DNA from: Istiophorus platypterus
Taxonomy: Eukaryota > Chordata > Actinopteri > Istiophoriformes > Istiophoridae
Reading direction: 5' to 3'
DNA length: 64,000 nt
Assembly (NCBI GenBank): GCA_016859345.1
Contig: CM029122.1
Coordinates: 541,501-605,500 of the forward strand
Shown: one piece after another, positions 46,349 to 57,960 of the stretch
How positions within the stretch are numbered: the first letter of the stretch is position 1
How the letters are laid out: each line of letters begins with the position of its first letter
Made by a program: the position numbers and the translations under genes
Notes under the pieces: model-generated
Seen by the model: the letters and a program-made list of their open reading frames with translations, nothing else
Database searches by the model: none
What the model was told of the DNA's origin: nothing

Positions 46349-46986
46349 GTAAGGCCAGGAATGAGAAGTTTAATGAAAAACACTGTAGAGTTGCATTGTG
46401 GGAAATGTAGAATCTTGTGTTTTTGGACTAAAAGTGATATTTCTACCTCTGCTGCTCAAATTTGGACCCGTTTGCTTTTAATCTGCTCCTCATAAGTCTG
46501 ACTACTTTATGGAAGTGCAAAGCCGGATTGCTTAAATGTCCCCTTAATTTAAAAATAGTTAGAAATATTTGTTTTTCATTTTACCTCCACTCAAAGTCAC
46601 AATTTGTCACACTTTGGTCACAAATGTTAGAGCACCTTTAAGGCCACAAAAAACAAATTTATGGCACCTTATGTAACAACATTACAATAACTTATGTCCA
46701 GAAAATATATAGATTCTCATTATCATATCCATGTTCCCACTATTTGTTGACAAAAATTCTAGGCACTAATCTCAAGTTTTTATTAAACTTTTGACATTCA
46801 TTTCTGTAGGTTTCTGGTCAAAGATCTTAATGTGATTAATAATAATATTTGCTTTCCTCAATTAATCGTAAGCAGGATTTTTTTCCTCCAGAAAAACAGA
46901 AGAAACTTAAGTTTTCAAATGAGAAGAAAGAAATTGAAATTAGAAAAACCGGTCACAGTCCCCTTGTTTTCTGGTTTGTCCTCCAG

Positions 46987-47283
46987 GTCCTCCTTCCATT
47001 GAGCTGAAGGAGTTCATGGAAGTTGAGCAGGGCAGTGACATCAGCATTGTGGCCAAGATTCGTGGCTGTCCATTTCCCACGCTCACTTGGTACAAAGCCC
47101 CACCCCACAAGTCGGATGACAAGGTGGTGGTACAGTACGACGAGCACATCAACAAGATTGTGTCGGATGACAGCTGCACACTGCTCATCCAGCAGGGCAA
47201 ACGTCCTGACACTGGCCTGTACACACTGGTGGCCTCCAACAGCCTTGGCAAGGTCTCCAAGGAGATGAGGCTCAATGTGCTTG
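46987..47283 (+). CDS. ttn: Titin exon: A-band Ig 8, super-repeat 3 domain 4
   Basis: 99 codons, a little long. PPSIELKEFMEVEQGSDI, IRGCPFPTLTWYKAPPHKSD, DTGLYTLVASNSLG. A few extra residues follow the C strand. Confidence 0.93.
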
Positions 47284-47736
47284 GTACGAACGAAATGATC
47301 AGACTTATCAGAGCAAATATTTTAAGTTTTATTGTCTTAACTGAATTATACTTGGATATGTCTCAAGGCAGAAACTGTGTTTTTAAGTGAATGTCAGATG
47401 CAGAACTTTGTGACGCAATGGAGTGCAACTGTTAAATTAGCAAAAGACTGATGGTATCATGTTTTTAAAACTTTTAATCACTTAAAATCATTGTTTATGT
47501 CTGCACTGTTTTACAAAAGGGGGGTAATATCAGCTATATATTTTTATTGTATACCCTGTTAATACACTTACTACACAGCTTATTTTTAAATTTTCCATAT
47601 TACTAGTTATTATTATCCATTCTGTTTAATTCATTATATGTTATTTTTCATTTGTTTAACTTACAATAGCTACAGTTTTGAGTCACCATAAGGATTTCTT
47701 ACAATTGGTAAACTTGTTGCTTTTCTGTGGTTACAG

Positions 47737-48036
47737 GCCGGCCCGGTCCTCCTTCTGCTCCCATTAAGTTTGAGGAGATTGCAGCTGAAAAGATCACACT
47801 CTCCTGGCTGCCACCGAAGGATGATGGTGGCTCCAAAGTCACAAATTACGTTATCTGGAGGCGGGTGGCCAACAGGAAGACCTGGGTTCCCGTCACCAAC
47901 GAGCCCAAAGACCGGCTCTGGACGGTGGAGAAGCTGATGGAGGGACATGAGTATGTGTTCCGCATCATGGCCCAGAATAAGTATGGCATTGGAGAGCCAC
48001 TGGACAGCGAGCCCGAGGTCGCCCGAAACCTCTACA
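47737..48036 (+). CDS. ttn: Titin exon: Fn3 24, super-repeat 3 domain 5
   Basis: 100 codons. RPGPPSAPIKFE, LSWLPPKDDGGSKV, YVIWRRVAN, YVFRIMAQNKYGIG. Confidence 0.94.
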
Positions 48037-49047
48037 GTGAGTTGAGCTGTCTCTCACAGATTCTCATTTACCAACTACGAGACATTGATAGCATACTTTA
48101 CTTATACACTATATCAATCATATGATCATTTCACTGACAAAAATATTTAACTGTTTCCCTCTTGCTTTTTAATCTCCAGTCCCTTTTAGACATTCACCTC
48201 TCAAAATTATCTTTACCTTATTTAACAGGATGGTTTTCCGTCTGAATAAAAGCCTAAGTCACTTTTGGTAAAAGTCTCGACACCAATCTATCAAGGTCGA
48301 AACTGTAACTCAAATCTGAACTGAATGCTCGTATTAATGTACAGACTACAGAAACACAAGCTTACATACACAGAGAAAAATTAAATGCTTAAACTTCAGT
48401 CTTTTCTGCTTCTGTCCTGCTTGACCATGGTAAGACATAACAAGGCAAGCAGAGTACATGCTGTGTGTCCCTTGTATTCAGTATGGTCATTTCCTAATAT
48501 TCAACCATTAGAAAAACAATTGAAAAAAAGAAAAAAGACGACATAAAGTTATAACAAGACAAGCCAAGCCAAAATATGTTTTCCTTCATTCTAATTCTCG
48601 ATCTGGTTAATCCATTCTCAGCATTTTTCTGGATTATGTGTGTGCTAAGTAGGTAAATTGCTGATCCATGAAGAATTTGTATATTAGTAACAGATTGTTG
48701 TTTACTGATCATACTTTGTTCCCTTTTTCCTTTGGTACTGTGCTCCAGTACAAAGACCGAAGCTGACCAATCCATCAGTAAAGTGTGCCTATTCGAAATT
48801 GTAGTGTACTTATAAAAGACTACTATTTTTTAAGATTATTTTTTTTATTATTCTATTTCAAATATTTTGCCTTAACTTGAAAGTGAAAATAGAGATACAG
48901 GCCAGGAAATTATGAAATGCATCAAAAGCCTCTGGCCAGAAATGAAGCAAAGCAGTTGTGGGTATACTATATGGTACCTTTTCACACCCCAGAAGACAAA
49001 TATTTTAATCCTCTAACCTTTGATTCTCTCTGTCCATCTTCATGCAG

Positions 49048-49362
49048 CTGTCCCTGGTCAATGTGAGAAGCCGACGGTCACCAGCATCACAATGGACTCC
49101 ATGACTGTTAACTGGGAGGAGCCCGACGATGATGGTGGCACTCCAATCACTGGCTACTGGCTGGAGCGTAAAGAGACAACAGGCAAACGCTGGACCCGAG
49201 TCACACGTGACCCCATCCGTCCTATGGGCCTGGGCGAGTCATTTGTGGTGAGCGGACTCATTGAGGGCTCCCAGTACCTGTTCAGAGTCTCCGCCATCAA
49301 TGCCGCGGGACCTGGTCTCGCAAGCCCCCCAACAGACCCCATCTTTGCCAGAGACCCCATCT
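49048..49362 (+). CDS. ttn: Titin exon: Fn3 25, super-repeat 3 domain 6
   Basis: 105 codons, longer than its neighbours. VPGQCEKPTVTS, VNWEEPDDDGGTPI, YWLERKETTG, with extra residues (RDPIRPMGLGE) before YLFRVSAINAAGPG. The preceding 1011-nt intron holds nothing recognised. Confidence 0.94.
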
Positions 49363-49447
49363 GTAAGAGTTACATTATGAGATCATACAACTTTATGTTT
49401 TTACTTCACAGTGCAAGACTTTAACCACCTGTCATCTCCTCCCATAG

Positions 49448-49596
49448 CCCCACCCTCTCCTCCAACCCCCAAGGTTTCTGATTGGACAAGTTCCACGGTG
49501 GATCTGGAGTGGATCCCTCCTCTGAAGGATGGAGGCTCCAAGATCCTTGGCTACTGGGTAGAGTACAAGGAGGAGGGCACAGAGGCCTGGGTCAAG
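49448..49596 (+). CDS. ttn: Titin exon: Fn3 26, first half
   Basis: 149 nt, phase 1 to 0, after an 85-nt intron. APSPPTPKVSD, LEWIPPLKDGGSKI, YWVEYKEEGT. Super-repeat 3 domain 7. Confidence 0.9.
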
Positions 49597-50886
49597 GTAA
49601 GAGGGAATACCTCATGGCTTTGTTATCCTAAAAATTATAAGACTAATAATATTAGAATAGTCTATTGATATGTCTGTGATAAGTGCAATTTCAGCAAAGG
49701 GACAGGACCCTTACGAGTCCTAGCTATTGTTTTAGTAATTTCTTGAGGCTGAACCTTCACCGCACCCTAACAAACAGTATTTTATTAGAAAGCACAAAGC
49801 TACAAGATTCTAGAATTTTAAACAATTTTGAGATTCGAATATTATGCATTGATTGTTGCTTATTTTATAACACAAAAGCAAACAAAACAGAGCAGCACAA
49901 GACAAATTAGTTGAGTCTTATAATCCTACCATGTTTGTGGCTTTGTGAATTTGTTTTAATTTTAAATAATTCCCTCTCAGAAAAGATAAAGATCATGACT
50001 TTAATCAAAGGGGTTGCAGAGCAGTAGCAAGTTTTTTTGGGGAGCATTGTTTTATAACCAAAAAGTAAGAAATAATCAGTTATTTTTCAATAAATCAAAT
50101 GGTGCTCATATGAATTCATCTAATCTCATCCCTATATAAGGGTTTAACAATCCAGTTATGTCTAGTTATACAATAATCTGTTGCATAACTAACTAAAATT
50201 TATCAGGTAACTCTTCACTATCTCGAGATAACAAGATTTTTATCCAAATTGAATTTTATCCAAAGATAGGAGCCTGTAAAAACCTAGACTAAGCACTGGC
50301 AAGATCTTGTCATCCATGCCCCCTGTGGGCTTCTGTAGAGATCAAATGATGGTTAAACAATTAGGTTCAACCTAAAACTTCCTCTGGTGCAGCATTGATT
50401 CTTACATCATCTTTAAATTTAACTGGCTCTCATTTGGATCAAATTCTAAGTGATATTAAAATCTCACTTATCTACTCTAACACACAAGACAGCATTTCAA
50501 CCATGAGGTTGAGCATATGTTTATTCCAAGAACACTTGTAAAAGGAGTAATAATGTCCAGTATGCGATGGAAGAACTACATGGATCTGTGAAGAACGTTG
50601 ATAGAGTAATAGTAGCTGCACTTCTCCTAATCTTATCGTCAAAGAGGGATAGACATTTTTAATGGCCATCAACAGCGGACAAATAAATTGTTTATTGTTT
50701 AAAAGTTGATCAGCAGTCAAAATCATGTCCTTCATATCAGTGAAATCAACCTAAATTCTGATATTTTTCCAAAGCACTCCGTCTGTGTACACTGCGTCTT
50801 TGTATCATCACTGATGCAGGGATAGAACTTTAGAGATGGATAAGGCTTAAGAGCAACCTTAAAACATGAATGTTTGTGTTTTTCAG

Positions 50887-51037
50887 GCTAAGGAGACTGA
50901 AATCCGTGGCACTCGGTTCGTTATCACTGGTCTAAAGACTGGTGGTCAGTACAGGTTCAGGGTAATCGCCTTCAATGCTGCCGGTAATGGGGAGCCAGGC
51001 GAAGTCCCAGAGGTGCTTGAGGTCAACGACAGAACCA
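50887..51037 (+). CDS. ttn: Titin exon: Fn3 26, second half
   Basis: 151 nt, phase 0 to 1, after a 1290-nt intron with no recognised content. AKETEIRGTRFVITGL, YRFRVIAFNAAGNG. Confidence 0.9.
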
Positions 51038-51153
51038 GTGAGTCAGTCTGAAAGTTAAAGTGGGTTAAAAAGTTCTTACAACAATGACCTTAAAGGCTTC
51101 TTTCTCAAGTCTTTCTAGAACAGGCAGACTGTAATGTGGTTTATTTCCCTCAG

Positions 51154-51435
51154 TTGCTCCTGAGATCGATCTGGACGCCTCAGTGAAGGAGAGGATGGTG
51201 GTTCATGCTGGTGGTGTGATCCGCATCATTGCCTATGTGTCAGGCAAGCCATCCCCAGAGGTTACATGGAGCAGAGATGGTGCTGCACTGCCTCCTGAGG
51301 CTAAGGTGGAGGTGACAGCCATCAGCTCATCTCTGGTTATCAAACCCTGCACCAGGAGACACCTTGGTGTCTACACACTGACTGCCAAGAATGCCGGAGG
51401 GGAGAAGAAGAAGAACATTACTGTGGAAGTACTGG
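51154..51435 (+). CDS. ttn: Titin exon: A-band Ig 9, super-repeat 4 domain 1
   Basis: 94 codons. APEIDLDASVKERMVVHAGG, VSGKPSPEVTWSRDG, LGVYTLTAKNAGG. Confidence 0.94.
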
Positions 51436-51537
51436 GTGAGATACTGTTTTATTAAAATACAATTTTTAGAGATATGTAAACAAATTAAAAAATGGTTTTT
51501 TTTTTTTTTAATTAAACGTGCTTGTGTCATCCCTCAG

Positions 51538-51840
51538 ATGTTCCCGGGCCTGTCGGTATCCCCTTCACTGCAGAGAACTTAAGCAGTGACTCCTGCAAGC
51601 TCAACTGGTTCTTCCCTGAGAATGACGGTGGTTCTCCCATCAGTAACTATATCATCGAGAAGCGTGAGGCTGATCATAAGGCCTGGACCTCACTCTCCTT
51701 CACCGCCAGCAGACAGAACGCCTTGGCTCATGGCCTGACTACCGGAGAGTCCTACTTCTTCAGAGTGGCTGCTGAGAATGCCATCGGCATGGGACCCTTC
51801 GTGGAGACCGCAGCCGAAATTGTGATCCAGGAACCCATCA
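51538..51840 (+). CDS. ttn: Titin exon: Fn3 27, super-repeat 4 domain 2
   Basis: 101 codons. VPGPVGIPFTAE, LNWFFPENDGGSPI, YIIEKREAD, YFFRVAAENAIGMG. Confidence 0.94.
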
Positions 51841-51929
51841 GTGAGTTTGGTTGAAAAAACATGATCACCACTGATCTCTGAGGATCTTATAGTTGTTTGA
51901 TGAGAGGATGAAGAAGCCATAAGAAAGAG

Positions 51930-52320
51930 ATAAATGTCAGAAGAATATCAGAATTTTCAGAGGAGTTCTAGTTCTGAGAAGTTATAAGAATACTGTCAAG
52001 ATTATTGGGAGAATCAAGATTTTTAGTTTAAAGTCAGAATATCAAGGTAAAAAAAATAAAATCTAACTCAAAAATTTCTGAAAATTTTTTTTTTATTTTT
52101 TATTTAAGAATCTAAAAATAATACATCAGAAATTTTGGGGAAAAAAAGCAGAATTTTGGGTATAATCTCTGTGGGGTCAAAATATCAAGAGAATTCAAGA
52201 TTCTTAGAATCAGATTTCTGAGGAAAGTCCAAATTTTGAAGTCAAAATGGAACGAATTAAATTTTTGTTGAATAAAGTCAAAATTTTGAAAGATAGGATT
52301 GAAAAAATCTGAATTTAATG
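51930..52320. repeat. Degenerate A-rich repeat around 'tcagaatttt'
   Basis: The 51841-52538 intron contains many imperfect copies of words such as tcagaatttt, aagtcagaata, agtcaaaattttga and aagattcttagaat. It looks like a decayed minisatellite. Unit and copy number cannot be fixed by eye. Confidence 0.45.
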
Positions 52321-52538
52321 ACTTTTGACTTTTTTCCCCTTTTCCCATTTTATCCTCTTTATCTATCATCTTTTTCAATCCTAGCATCTTTCTTCAAAAA
52401 TGAACATTATCCAGAAGATAAATTTTGTAGACAACAGAATTAAATTAGAACAGAGAATTTCAAAAACCATTACTTTACACATTCTATACACATTTACATC
52501 AGAAATTTAAGAAATTTTTGTGTTTGCATTTCTTTCAG

Positions 52539-52841
52539 CTGTGCCAGGCCGCCCTGAGGAGCTGGAGGTCACCAGGGTCACCAAGGACTCGATATGTGTA
52601 ACCTGGAAGGCTCCCAAGTATGATGGCGGCTCAGAGATCACTATGTATATCCTGGAGGCACGTATGATTGGTAAAGACAAGTTCACCAGACTGACAAAGG
52701 AGAAGTTGATGGAGAGGAAGTACACCTACGACGGTCTGAGGGAGGGTGACACCTACGAGTTCAGGGTCATTGCTGTCAATGAGGTCGGACCCAGCAAACC
52801 ATCATTCTGCACAAAACCAATCACCTGCAAGGACGAACTTG
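52539..52841 (+). CDS. ttn: Titin exon: Fn3 28, super-repeat 4 domain 3
   Basis: 101 codons. VPGRPEELEVTR, VTWKAPKYDGGSEI, YILEARMIGKD, YEFRVIAVNEVGPS. Donor cttg|gtgcgg is weaker than average. Confidence 0.92.
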
Positions 52842-53040
52842 GTGCGGACTTATTAATAGGATCAGCTGTTTTGTATGTTTTAATCAGTTTTAGATCTATT
52901 GATGTCTGTATGTTTCAGGTTTTTTTTAATCTATGAAAATCATCCTCCAGAGACTTGAAACTACTATTCTGTTTCATTTGAAACACTTGGGAGTTTAGAG
53001 GTTCCCTTACAAATACATAATGACAATGTTTTTATTTCAG

Positions 53041-53165
53041 GCCAGTATCATTAACAAAAAGTAAGAGGTAGATAATGATGCAGAACCAATTTGGATTAGG
53101 AATAGGAAAGGACCTAGAATAGACCCCTGTGGGACACCACAATCCTTTCATGGCATAGTCGGTCT
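53041..53165 (-). mobile_element. LINE reverse-transcriptase fragment
   Basis: On the - strand, from 53141 downward, the frame reads CGVPQGSILGPFLFLIQ, a clear copy of the PQGS.LGP.LF reverse-transcriptase motif of non-LTR retrotransposons. Only about 100 bases are recognisable. It lies in the 52842-53289 intron. Confidence 0.7.
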
Positions 53166-53289
53166 TCATTAATATTTACATTTTTTTCCAGTGAGAAGTA
53201 TAATTAGTGAGGCATTTGGAAGTCCATTTAAGATATGTGTTAATTTGATAAGCATTTCACTGATTTTGTCTTCATTTTCCATTTTACAG

Positions 53290-53571
53290 AGCCACCTACC
53301 ATTGAGCTGGACTTCCGCGATAAGATCGTCATCCGTGTGGGTGAGAGCTGCTTGTTACAGGGCCGCTACACTGGCAAACCTTCTCCTTCCATTGTTTGGT
53401 ACAGAGATGACAAGGAGCTGAAGGCAAATAAACACATCATGTTCAAGAACACACTGACAACCATGTCATTGGGCCTGATGAAGGCACAGCGTGAGCACAG
53501 TGGCAGATACCTTGTGGTAGTGGAGAACAGCACTGGATCCAGGAAGGGAGTCTGCAATGTCACTGTTGTTG
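53290..53571 (+). CDS. ttn: Titin exon: A-band Ig 10, super-repeat 4 domain 4
   Basis: 94 codons. PPTIELDFRDKIVIRVGE, YTGKPSPSIVWYRDD, HSGRYLVVVENSTG. Flanked on both sides by LINE fragments in the introns. Confidence 0.94.
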
Positions 53572-53628
53572 GTATGTGGATGAAACTCTCGGGAATATTG
53601 GGGCGGATACAAGCCAGTACTATCAACT

Positions 53629-53679
<51 letters not shown>

Positions 53680-53692
53680 TACATATATATAT
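53629..53692. repeat. (TA)n microsatellite
   Basis: About 60 bases of alternating A/T with rare C interruptions, starting 58 nt after the donor of the 53290-53571 exon. Probably length-variable. Confidence 0.9.
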
Positions 53693-53699
53693 GGATGCA

Positions 53700-53780
53700 G
53701 CAACTAAATGATCGATTTAGAAGGAATCTAAGAATAGACCTCTTTGGGATACCACAAGGAACTATGGCATCCATTTACAT
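53700..53780 (-). mobile_element. LINE reverse-transcriptase fragment, second copy
   Basis: On the - strand from about 53755 downward the frame reads CGIPKRSILRFLLN, a more decayed version of the motif seen at 53141. The DNA also matches (agaatagacc...tttgggataccacaa against agaatagacccctgtgggac...). Same orientation as that copy, other side of the exon. Confidence 0.55.
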
Positions 53781-53933
53781 TGTTCATAGCTGAAGAAAAC
53801 TGAAAACCCCAGGTCAAAGCTTCAAAACATCAGGCTCATCTGAATTAGGCAGGCATTGGTTGATTACAACGGCATTGGTATATTATTGTTTTCATTTTTT
53901 TACGCTTTTTCATTATTCCTTTCTTTTTTGCAG

Positions 53934-54121
53934 ACCGTCCAACTCCTCCTGTTGGACCAGTGGTGTTTGAGGAGGTGCACAGGGAGCATATGATAATCTC
54001 ATGGAAGCCGCCTCTGGACAGCGGTGGTGTGGATATCTCTAACTACATTATTGAGAAGAGAGACACCAACAGGGAAATCTGGACCACGGTGACATCCGCC
54101 ACAACAAAGACCACATGCAAG
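53934..54121 (+). CDS. ttn: Titin exon: Fn3 29, first half
   Basis: 188 nt, phase 1 to 0. RPTPPVGPVVFE, ISWKPPLDSGGVDI, YIIEKRDTN. Super-repeat 4 domain 5. Donor aag|gtgggt. Confidence 0.9.
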
Positions 54122-54265
54122 GTGGGTCCAAATAATTTCTCAACCTGACTTTAGTCAGCTGTCATGATGTCAGATTCTCAGGACTCTTACCCAGAAAGTG
54201 CCAATCCCAGTGGAAGGGATTTGCTTAAATTCAGAGATGTTTGTAAGTTGTTTTTTTTCTCCCAG

Positions 54266-54377
54266 ATCCCCAAGCTGACAGAGGGCAGGGAGTACATCAT
54301 GAGAATCTCTGCTGAGAACATGTATGGCATCAGTGACCCACTGGAGTCTGAGGAGATGAGAGCAAAAGATCTCTTCA
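54266..54377 (+). CDS. ttn: Titin exon: Fn3 29, second half
   Basis: 112 nt, phase 0 to 1. IPKLTEGREYIMRISAENMY completes the domain. Confidence 0.9.
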
Positions 54378-54689
54378 GTATGTTCTTCCCATACCCTGTG
54401 AAAACACATTTAGTTTTTTAGCACTCCTAATTTTCAAATTTCAAATAAATTTCTGAATTTAATTAATTTATTTTTTAAAGAACTTATCAATTATTTACAG
54501 CTTCAAAAATGTTTAGTCCCCTAAACCACCAAACAAAACTGATTTTGGTAAAAATAAAAATATGTAGGCTGAAAATTACAGCGTCTACTGGAAAGACTAC
54601 ATACTTGTATAAAGAGTCTTCCTGCATTGCAAAGGGTACCTAAAAAAAGCCCCAATAACCTAGTTTTTGTCCCTGTGGCCCCCCTCTAG

Positions 54690-54992
54690 GAGTTCCTGAG
54701 GCCCCGGAGATGCCAACAGTCAGGGAAGTGTATGCTACCAATGCTCTAGTGTTGTGGAACCGCCCTCGCGACGGTGGGAAGCCAATTACAAACTACATCC
54801 TGGAGAAGAAGGAGCCCACGGCCAAGAGATGGTCCAGAGTCACTAGAGACCCATTGTACCCGGCCACTCAATACAGAGTCCAGGACCTTGTGGAGGGCTG
54901 CGAGTATGAGTTCAGGGTGATGGCTGAGAACGAGCTGGGAACTGGAGATCCCAGTGTCCCCTCAAAACCCATTCTCGCAAAAGATCCTATTG
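54690..54992 (+). CDS. ttn: Titin exon: Fn3 30, super-repeat 4 domain 6
   Basis: 101 codons. VPEAPEMPTVRE, VLWNRPRDGGKPI (one residue shorter before DGG), YILEKKEPT, YEFRVMAENELGTG. Confidence 0.94.
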
Positions 54993-55590
54993 GTCAGTTT
55001 GACACAATCTCATTAAGAAGATAGTTATTATTATCATTATCACTTATATTGTTTATATTATTACATTCTATATCTTATTTCCAAATGAGTGTTTTTATAC
55101 ATGAAAACCATGACTTCCCTTGTGCATAAAAAAGATGAAAATAAGTATTAGCATTTTTTTAAGCACAATGATTATTGCTTTGTATGTGTATTAACTTCTA
55201 TTATGCAGTGACTATATAGCTTGTCTTAACAACTATATTAGCAAAGCTCAGTAACTTTACTGTTTCTTAATTTCTATCTTCAGATGCATTTCTATGGGTT
55301 TCTATTTGTAGTACAAGATACAAGTCAGATATTTAAATATCAGAACATTTAAAAATCCTACTCCAGTGCTGTTGTACCATGCATACATAAAGAATATACA
55401 ACTGAACTAACTCTGATACTATATAAAAATTTACAATACTAAATGCAAAAAACATTCCCACCTCAAAAACATTAATGACCCTTGAAGTGAAATATTGCAT
55501 GTGTCTGTCTTTTCTACCATAGTTAAGACCAAATTTAATTTTTAATAACCAATATTAAAAACTGTCCTATTTGAAATTTTCTCTTCACAG

Positions 55591-55899
55591 TGCGCCCCAG
55601 CCCTCCAGTGACCCCTGAGGCCTACGATAAGACCAAGGACTCTGTCAGCCTAAGGTGGAAGATGCCCCGGCATGATGGCAAGGGACGGATCTTTGGCTAC
55701 CTTGTCGAGTACCAGAAGCCTGGTGCTGTGGAGTGGATTCAGGCCAATGAGACCCCAGAGCAATGCCCTGATCTCCATTATGTGGTGACGGGCCTGACAG
55801 ATGGACAGGAGTATGCTTTTAGGATCTTCACTGTCAATGCTGCAGGCAAATCTGACCCTGCCTACGTCAAACAAAACATCAAAGTTCATGACAGACTGG
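55591..55899 (+). CDS. ttn: Titin exon: Fn3 31, super-repeat 4 domain 7
   Basis: 103 codons. RPSPPVTPEAYD, LRWKMPRHDGKGRI (GKG in place of the usual GGS), YLVEYQKPGA, YAFRIFTVNAAGKS. Confidence 0.94.
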
Positions 55900-56522
55900 G
55901 TAAGGGGTCCATTTCTAACAGATTTTATCTTCTATGGCTGGTATCCAACCTCCATTGCATTAGTTTTTGAGCAAAAATAGATTTTTAAGTTGATCCTATG
56001 TAATTGGTTTGAGAAACATTTCCAATCCCTTACTTTATAATTTTCACTAATTTTTTTCAAACTTTTGTACTGAATACTTTTGGCTACAGCTTCAAGAGAC
56101 ATTTTCCAAAAATAATCTTAAAACTGATTAAAAGAACACCAACGTTTTTATTCACATATTTTGCTTAGGTTTTATACATACTCATTTAATAAAATTTTGG
56201 CAGAGTCTGTTGTCTGGATAGTTATATTCAAAGTGATTTTTATTGACTTACAAGTTAGCATTTGGTTGTGAATGTATACTGTGTATATTATCACAATTCT
56301 CTTAAATAAAGTGTGCCCAGTTTCCACATTTACAAAGAAACTGCTTTTTTTTCTATCATTTTCTCTTCAAACTGCATGCCAACATCCAAAACTCATCATG
56401 TAGTTTGAAATATGTGTGCAGCCAATATGTATTTTTACTTATTTCTTAGTTTTGGACACCGCATCCATTATAATTTATACATCTAATAAATTTAGTAAAT
56501 TTGCTGCTATTTCTGTCCACAG

Positions 56523-56804
56523 AGGAGCCCGAGTTGCTGCTGGACGCTAACATGGCACGTGACCACCTTGCAATGTTGGGCACAGACATTACCCTCAGTG
56601 CCACCATTAAGGGTGTGCCAACACCCACTGTTAGCTGGAAGAAGAACGATGGAGATGTTCCTTCTCACATCACTGTCGCCGTCACGGCCAATGGCAGCAA
56701 AGTCTTCATTCCAAAGTGTGTCCGCGCAGACTCTGGCAATTACACTATCACAGTGGAGAATGCTGCTGGAAAGAAAGCAGCAACCGTTGCTGTGCTTGTG
56801 CTGA
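56523..56804 (+). CDS. ttn: Titin exon: A-band Ig 11, super-repeat 5 domain 1
   Basis: 94 codons. EPELLLDANMARDHLAMLG, IKGVPTPTVSWKKND, DSGNYTITVENAAG. Confidence 0.94.
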   Translation, partial: RSPSCCWTLTWHVTTLQCWAQTLPSVPPLRVCQHPLLAGRRTMEMFLLTSLSPSRPMAAKSSFQSVSAQTLAITLSQWRMLLERKQQPLLCLC

Positions 56805-56899
56805 GTAAGTGAAATGTCTGCAAACCCCCCCAAAAATTGAAATATATCTGATTTTAGAATGTATGTGAATGTATTTTAACCCTATTTTGTTTCCATCAG

Positions 56900-57199
56900 A
56901 TAAGCCCTCTCCTCCCAGAGACCTGGTCATCTCTGAGGTGACCAGTGAGTCTGCCTACCTGACATGGAAGGCTCCTGAGGACAATGGTGGTGCTGTCATC
57001 TCCCACTATGTTGTACAGAAGAAGGACGTGGCTGCAGAGCAGTGGGTTCCTGTCTCTGCAGCCAATAAGAAGCTGAGTCTGATGGCCATGTACCTGATGG
57101 AAGGAATCCAATACATGTTCAGAGTGGCTGCTGAAAACCAGTTTGGCAGAAGTGATTATGTAATCACCAAGACACCCATCAAGGCTGTTGATCCGCTAT
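56900..57199 (+). CDS. ttn: Titin exon: Fn3 32, super-repeat 5 domain 2
   Basis: 100 codons. KPSPPRDLVISE, LTWKAPEDNGGAVI, YVVQKKDVA, YMFRVAAENQFGRS. Confidence 0.94.
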
Positions 57200-57559
57200 G
57201 TGAGTGAATTATTACTTGTTATTAGGTTATTTTGTCTGACTTGACTTTGAAAAATAAGGATTTTTCATCATATTGGGGTAATTGTGGAGCTTCTAAATTC
57301 TGAATCTTACATTATCAGTGTCATTCAGTGCTTTTACTATTCCAAAAAACATGAGTTCATTATTATGTTTTGGGTTTTTCTTGTCACACCAAAACAAAAA
57401 AATATAGGAGCAATCAAACTGATGAGTGGCACTTATCAACAGATGGTCTTTGGGTTTGAAAAAAAATTCTCTACAGTTCTGTGCCATCTCATCTTTGAAG
57501 AATGGTCCGCATTTTAAATTTAATCAGTAATTAATTTTATCTTCCTGGAAACCATTCAG

Positions 57560-57853
57560 ATCCTCCTGGCCCACCCAAGAACCTCCACCACACTGATGCA
57601 GACAAGACAGAAGTGTGGTTGGCATGGGAGTGGCCTGACCGCACTGGGGGAAGTGAAATCACTGGCTTCATCGTGGAGCATCAGGAAGAGGGCCAGACTG
57701 ACTGGGTCACCTTCAAGACCGTGAGCAATAACCATGCCCATGTCACTGGTCTTGAGGAGGGCAAGACATACCGCTTTAGGGTCAAGGCTCAGAATGCCAT
57801 TGGAGTGAGCCGTCCTGACACTAGTGTCCCCGTTACCTGCCAGGAGAAGACAT
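57560..57853 (+). CDS. ttn: Titin exon: Fn3 33, super-repeat 5 domain 3
   Basis: 98 codons. PPGPPKNLHHTD, LAWEWPDRTGGSEI, FIVEHQEEGQ, YRFRVKAQNAIGVS. Confidence 0.94.
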
Positions 57854-57960
57854 GTAAGACATATGATTCTTATTGAGGTGTTTCCTGTTGTGTATGCTGC
57901 TCCTGCTTTATGTTCAAGTCTAAAACATTTTAATACTGTTTTTCTTTTGTTCTCATTTAG

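Larger units (their letters stand above)
2790..57559 (+). other. ttn: Introns over 300 nt without recognised content
   Basis: I see no gene, RNA or named element in these introns: 3359-4196, 5111-5587, 6078-6787, 7734-8476, 8741-9420, 9842-10817 (only an ATT tract), 11085-11676, 13291-14205, 14349-15700, 16239-17347, 18240-19156, 19788-20413, 22289-22639, 24006-25041 (only a hairpin), 27226-27863, 29046-29642, 31445-32004, 33927-34335, 35210-35773, 36077-36962, 37263-38254, 39273-39717 (only a 26-bp duplication), 40741-41352, 41862-42323, 42754-43267, 43574-43908, 45777-46196, 46349-46986, 47284-47736, 48037-49047, 49597-50886, 54378-54689, 54993-55590, 55900-56522, 57200-57559. All are AT-rich, most markedly 16.4-17.3 kb and 35.2-37.0 kb. 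Confidence 0.6.

Noticed and set aside
57284..57517. 77-codon open frame in an intron
   Set aside because: AT-rich intron translation without homology or splice sites.
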